Source of the DNA: Cytophagales bacterium
Lineage (GTDB): Bacteria; Pseudomonadota; Gammaproteobacteria; Burkholderiales; Burkholderiaceae_C
DNA length: 64,000 nt
Direction: 5' to 3'
Assembly: GCA_030054145.1 (NCBI GenBank)
Contig: JASGCK010000001.1
Span: 186,001 to 250,000 of the forward strand
Shown: positions 60,442 through 64,000 of the stretch, in pieces
How the letters are laid out: every line of letters starts with the position of its first letter
Position numbering within the stretch: the stretch's first letter is position 1
Position numbers and translations under genes: made by a program
Notes under the pieces: generated by a model
What the model was told of the DNA's origin: nothing
Databases searched by the model: none
The model's input: only the letters and a program-made list of their open reading frames with translations

Positions 60442-63066
60442 ATGAGCATGATTGACACCTACAACCAACACGTTGCCGAACGCGCCGCGATGGGCATACC
60501 TGCACTGCCGCTAACGGCTCGGCAGACATCGGATCTGATTGAGCTGCTGAAAGCGCCGCCTGCGGGACAAGAGGCGCAGTTGCTCGATCTCATTACGTAC
60601 CGCGTGCCAGCAGGCGTGGACGATGCCGCGAAGGCGAAGGCTTCCTATTTGGCGGCGGTGGCGCATGGCACAGAGACCTGTGCGCTTATCTCGCGCGCCA
60701 AAGCGGTTGAGTTGCTGGGCACGATGCTGGGCGGCTACAACCTCACACCGCTGATTGAGATGCTGGACGACGCGCAAGTGGGCGGTATTGCGGCCGAGGC
60801 ACTGAAGAAAACATTGCTGATGTTTGACCAGTTTCACGACGTGCAAGAAAAGGCCGAAAAGGGTAACGCGAATGCAAAAGCTGTGCTGCAAAGCTGGGCG
60901 GATGCTGAGTGGTTTACCAGCCGCCCGCAAGTGCCGCAAAGCATCAAGTTAACCGTCTTCAAAGTGACAGGCGAGACGAATACCGATGACCTCTCACCCG
61001 CGCCTGATGCGTGGAGTCGCCCTGATATTCCGCTGCATGCGCTGGCGATGCTCAAGAACAAACGCGATGGCATCACACCAGAAGAAGACGGCAAGCGCGG
61101 TCCTATTGCGCTGCTCAACTCGATGCGCGAGACGGCAGATAAAGCGGGTCGATTCATTGCCTACGTGGGCGATGTGGTAGGCACGGGTTCGTCGCGCAAG
61201 TCGGCAACTAACAGCGTACTGTGGTGGACGGGCGCGGATATTCCGTTTGTTCCTAACAAGCGCTTTGGCGGTGTATGCCTTGGCAACAAAATTGCGCCCA
61301 TCTTCTACAACACCATGGAAGACTCGGGCGCTTTGCCACTTGAGCTGGATGTCAGCCAAATGAATATGGGTGACGAGATCGAGCTGCAGCCCTATGCTGG
61401 CAAGGCTTTGAAGAATGGCAAAGTAATTGCTGAGTTCCAAATCAAAAGCGAAGTGCTATTTGATGAGGTGCGTGCAGGCGGACGGATTCCACTCATCATT
61501 GGACGCAGCTTGACGGCCAAAGCTCGCGCTGCGCTGGGGCTGCCAGCATCGACACTGTTCCGCTTGCCAATTGCGCCAGTGTCTTCTAACAAAGGCTTTA
61601 CGCTTGCGCAAAAAATGGTTGGACGTGCTTGTGGTTTCCCAGAAGTGAACGGAAATCAGCAGGGCGTGCGTCCAGGCACGTACTGCGAACCCAAGATGAC
61701 ATCGGTGGGCTCGCAAGACACCACAGGCCCGATGACGCGCGACGAGCTCAAAGACTTGGCCTGCCTTGGTTTTTCAGCCGATTTGGTGATGCAGTCTTTC
61801 TGCCACACAGCCGCTTATCCCAAGCCAGTGGATGTGAAGATGCACCACGAGTTGCCAGACTTTATGAGCAATCGCGGCGGTATTTCGTTGCGTCCTGGCG
61901 ACGGCATTATTCATAGCTGGCTTAACCGTATGCTCTTACCCGATACCGTGGGTACGGGCGGCGATAGCCACACACGCTTCCCGATTGGTATTAGCTTCCC
62001 CGCAGGCTCGGGACTGGTTGCGTTTGGCGCAGCCACAGGCGTGATGCCACTGGATATGCCTGAATCAGTCTTGGTTCGTTTTAAGGGCACGATGCAGCCT
62101 GGCGTGACGCTACGCGACCTCGTTCATGCGATTCCGCTCTACGCCATCAAAGCAGGTTTGCTGACGGTTGCCAAGCAAGGCAAGAAAAATATCTTCTCGG
62201 GTCGCATCCTAGAGATTGAAGGCTTGCCAGATTTGAAGATCGAGCAAGCGTTTGAACTTGCTGATGCATCGGCTGAACGCTCCGCCGCAGGTTGCACGGT
62301 TGCGCTGAATGACGCGCCTGTCAAAGAATACTTGCAGTCCAACATCACGCTGCTCAAGTCCATGATTGCAGGCGGTTATGCGGACGCACGCACCATCGCA
62401 CGCCGCGTGAAAGAGATGGAAAAATGGCTGGCAAATCCGCAGCTACTCAAGGCCGATAAAGATGCCGAATATGCATCCGTTATTGAGATTGATTTGAACG
62501 AAATCACCGAGCCAATCGTCTGCTGCCCGAACGATCCCGATGATGCCAAGACCTTATCCGACGTGGCTGGCAGCAAGATCGACGAAGTGTTTATTGGCTC
62601 GTGCATGACCAACATCGGACACTTCCGCGCGGCATCTAAAGTGCTGGAAGGCAAACGCGATATTCCCGTCAAATTGTGGATGGCACCGCCCACCAAAATG
62701 GACGCGGCGCAGCTGACCGCTGAAGGTCACTACGGCGTGTTTGGCGCAGCAGGCGCGCGCATGGAAATGCCAGGCTGCTCGCTGTGCATGGGCAATCAAG
62801 CGCAGGTCAAAGAAGGCGCAACGGTCATGTCCACCAGCACGCGTAACTTCCCGAACCGCCTAGGCAAAAACACCTTCGTGTATTTGGCAAGCGCTGAGTT
62901 GTCGGCAGTTGCATCCAAATTGGGTCGCATCCCCACGCGCGAGGAATACTTGGCAGATGTGGGTGTTATCAACAAAGACAGCGCCAACATCTACAAATAC
63001 ATGAACTTTGACAAAATGGAAGAGTTTCAGGCGGCGGCGGATACAGTGAAGGCCGAGGCTGCTTAA
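60442..63066 (+). CDS. acnB: Aconitate hydratase B
   Basis: AcnB interconverts citrate and isocitrate. The 874-aa protein has the AcnB-specific order: N-terminal HEAT-like domain, swivel domain, then the catalytic core with TGPMTRDELKDLACLGFS, VGTGGDSHTRFPIGISFPAG and the Fe-S cysteines in FIGSCMTNIGHFRAA and MPGCSLCMGNQAQV. It is the last gene of the mdh run and ends at a strong terminator. Confidence 0.97.
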   Translation: MSMIDTYNQHVAERAAMGIPALPLTARQTSDLIELLKAPPAGQEAQLLDLITYRVPAGVDDAAKAKASYLAAVAHGTETCALISRAKAVELLGTMLGGYNLTPLIEMLDDAQVGGIAAEALKKTLLMFDQFHDVQEKAEKGNANAKAVLQSWADAEWFTSRPQVPQSIKLTVFKVTGETNTDDLSPAPDAWSRPDIPLHALAMLKNKRDGITPEEDGKRGPIALLNSMRETADKAGRFIAYVGDVVGTGSSRKSATNSVLWWTGADIPFVPNKRFGGVCLGNKIAPIFYNTMEDSGALPLELDVSQMNMGDEIELQPYAGKALKNGKVIAEFQIKSEVLFDEVRAGGRIPLIIGRSLTAKARAALGLPASTLFRLPIAPVSSNKGFTLAQKMVGRACGFPEVNGNQQGVRPGTYCEPKMTSVGSQDTTGPMTRDELKDLACLGFSADLVMQSFCHTAAYPKPVDVKMHHELPDFMSNRGGISLRPGDGIIHSWLNRMLLPDTVGTGGDSHTRFPIGISFPAGSGLVAFGAATGVMPLDMPESVLVRFKGTMQPGVTLRDLVHAIPLYAIKAGLLTVAKQGKKNIFSGRILEIEGLPDLKIEQAFELADASAERSAAGCTVALNDAPVKEYLQSNITLLKSMIAGGYADARTIARRVKEMEKWLANPQLLKADKDAEYASVIEIDLNEITEPIVCCPNDPDDAKTLSDVAGSKIDEVFIGSCMTNIGHFRAASKVLEGKRDIPVKLWMAPPTKMDAAQLTAEGHYGVFGAAGARMEMPGCSLCMGNQAQVKEGATVMSTSTRNFPNRLGKNTFVYLASAELSAVASKLGRIPTREEYLADVGVINKDSANIYKYMNFDKMEEFQAAADTVKAEAA

Positions 63067-63082
63067 GCTTTAGCTAAGCTTC

Positions 63083-63121
63083 AAAAAAAATCCCCAGTGC
63101 GTCAGTGCTGGGGATTTTTTT
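63083..63121. terminator. Bidirectional terminator between acnB and hsdM
   Basis: TCCCCAG (63091-63097) pairs with CTGGGGA (63108-63114), flanked by a run of A's on the left and T's on the right, so it works in both directions. The hsdM stop codon lies in its T-run. Confidence 0.93.
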
Positions 63122-64000
63122 ATGGCAACAGAGGCAAACCTAATTCTTTTAAAAATGAATTGTGCATATTCTGCGCGTTGATTCTTTCAGTCTCCAGAGC
63201 CGCTATCTGATGATTCACGGCTTGCAAATCAATGACTTTGTCAACTTGCGCCGTACTGATATACCGCGAGATGTTCAGATTGAAATCGTTTTTTTCAACC
63301 TCCGCCATCGTCACGCGACGGGAATAGCGTTCTTCCTCTTTGCGGTACTTGTAGGTCGTCACAATTTTTTCGATGTGCTCAGGCAATAGACGATTTTGAC
63401 GTTTGCCTTTTTCAAAGTGCTTTGCGCTGTTAATGAACAAAACATCGTCAGGCTTTTTACATTTCTTGAGTACCAAGATGCATACAGGGATACCAGTAGA
63501 GAAGAACAGATTGGCTGGTAAGCCAATGACGGTATCAATATGACCGTCTTTGAGCAGTTTCGTGCGGATACGTTCTTCTGAACCGCCTCTAAACAACACA
63601 CCATGCGGCAGGATGATCGCCATCGTGCCCTCTTTGCCTAAGAAGTGAAAGCCATGCAGCAAAAAGGCAAAGTCCGCAGCAGATTTAGGTGCGAGACCAT
63701 AGCTTTTAAAGCGAAAGTCTTCACTCTGTTCTTCGCTGGGCTCCCAGCGGTAGCTGAATGGCGGGTTGGCAACAACAGCATCAAACTCCAGTTTTTTAGC
63801 TGGGTTCATCTCGTTCAAAACATCCCAGTCGTTTAATAGCGAATCGCCGTGGTGAATCTCAAACTCGGAATCTTTCACCCCATGCAACAGCATATTCATA
63901 CGCGCCAAGTTATAGGTCGTGATATTCGATTCTTGCCCAAAGATTTTGCCAATGCCGCTGGGGCCAATTTGCCCTCGCACATTCAGCAGCAGCGAGCCCG
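63120..64000 (-). CDS. hsdM: Type I restriction-modification methylase subunit (5' part beyond window)
   Basis: HsdM is the N6-adenine methylase of type I restriction systems. The visible ~293 residues include the catalytic NPPF in FDAVVANPPFSYRWEP, the QESNITTYNLARMNMLLHG segment and LPHGVLFRGGSEERIR. The frame stays open to the window edge (GSLLLNVRGQIG), so the N-terminal domain and SAM motif I lie outside. Downstream is only the acnB terminator, so hsdS and hsdR must lie beyond the right edge if they exist. Confidence 0.93.
   Translation of the reverse strand, partial: GSLLLNVRGQIGPSGIGKIFGQESNITTYNLARMNMLLHGVKDSEFEIHHGDSLLNDWDVLNEMNPAKKLEFDAVVANPPFSYRWEPSEEQSEDFRFKSYGLAPKSAADFAFLLHGFHFLGKEGTMAIILPHGVLFRGGSEERIRTKLLKDGHIDTVIGLPANLFFSTGIPVCILVLKKCKKPDDVLFINSAKHFEKGKRQNRLLPEHIEKIVTTYKYRKEEERYSRRVTMAEVEKNDFNLNISRYISTAQVDKVIDLQAVNHQIAALETERINAQNMHNSFLKELGLPLLP

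Overview
The window is a 64 kb chromosomal stretch of a betaproteobacterium, most likely order Burkholderiales and near Comamonadaceae. This rests on gene content and order, because no rRNA gene is present: a paaABCDE-paaK-liv block, a split-type MetH without its homocysteine domain, accB-accC-prmA-DUF3426-kinase next to an alanine/lysine-rich H1-like gene and nrdAB, ffh divergent from a ypjD-like gene, mdh divergent from a GntR/UTRA gene, a CitE-like lyase next to acnB, and SAH riboswitches on metH and ahcY. GC content looks moderate by eye and was not computed. No tRNA, rRNA, CRISPR array or prophage was seen.

Layout. 1-9.3 kb: phenylacetate degradation (paaA, cut by the left edge, paaBCDE and paaK) followed by a five-gene branched-chain-type ABC importer, probably for an aromatic acid. 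9.3-14.1 kb: a BON-domain protein, polyphosphate kinase 2, a Crp/Fnr regulator, and the divergent pobR/pobA pair for 4-hydroxybenzoate. 14.1-19.1 kb: a VapBC-type module, a phosphonate/phosphite-type ABC importer (phnD-C-E-E) without catabolic genes, and a PIN-domain module. 19.1-26 kb: housekeeping genes (lipB, dsbB, recQ, thioesterase, gloA, ffh, short ypjD-like gene, ampD). 26-31 kb: class Ia ribonucleotide reductase behind two NrdR-box-like sites, then an H1-like nucleoid protein. 31-36 kb: sugar/nucleoside kinase, DUF3426, prmA, accC, accB, TlpA-like protein, all leftward.

36-56 kb carries the methyl cycle: metH, metK, ahcY and metF, interleaved with accessory DNA. metH and ahcY each follow a recognisable S-adenosylhomocysteine riboswitch, so SAH build-up should raise both the enzyme that removes SAH and the one that recycles homocysteine. 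Between metH and metK is a small islet: an NDT/TIR-like protein with a probable winged-helix tail, a HepT-MntA pair, an RHH antitoxin with a toxin stub, and a broken copy of mntA. From 45.7 to 50.4 kb is a scarred region: two IS256-type transposase remnants, an AT-rich membrane protein with a duplicated 3' end, an intact IS4-family element with its target duplication, and a DUF4143 ATPase.

56-64 kb: ogt preceded by the tail of a lost alkA, a GntR/UTRA regulator divergent from mdh, a CitE-like lyase, a small exported protein, acnB, and the 3' part of a type I restriction methylase (hsdM) running off the right edge.

The strongest non-routine signals are the two SAH riboswitches (metH's appears to control its own ribosome-binding site), the 21-bp repeat array in the MetH linker, the metH-metK islet, and several dated gene losses (alkA, DUF3800, relE, mntA copy, IS256). 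I see no clearly new multi-gene system. The NDT/TIR-like gene with HepT-MntA is the best place to look for one.
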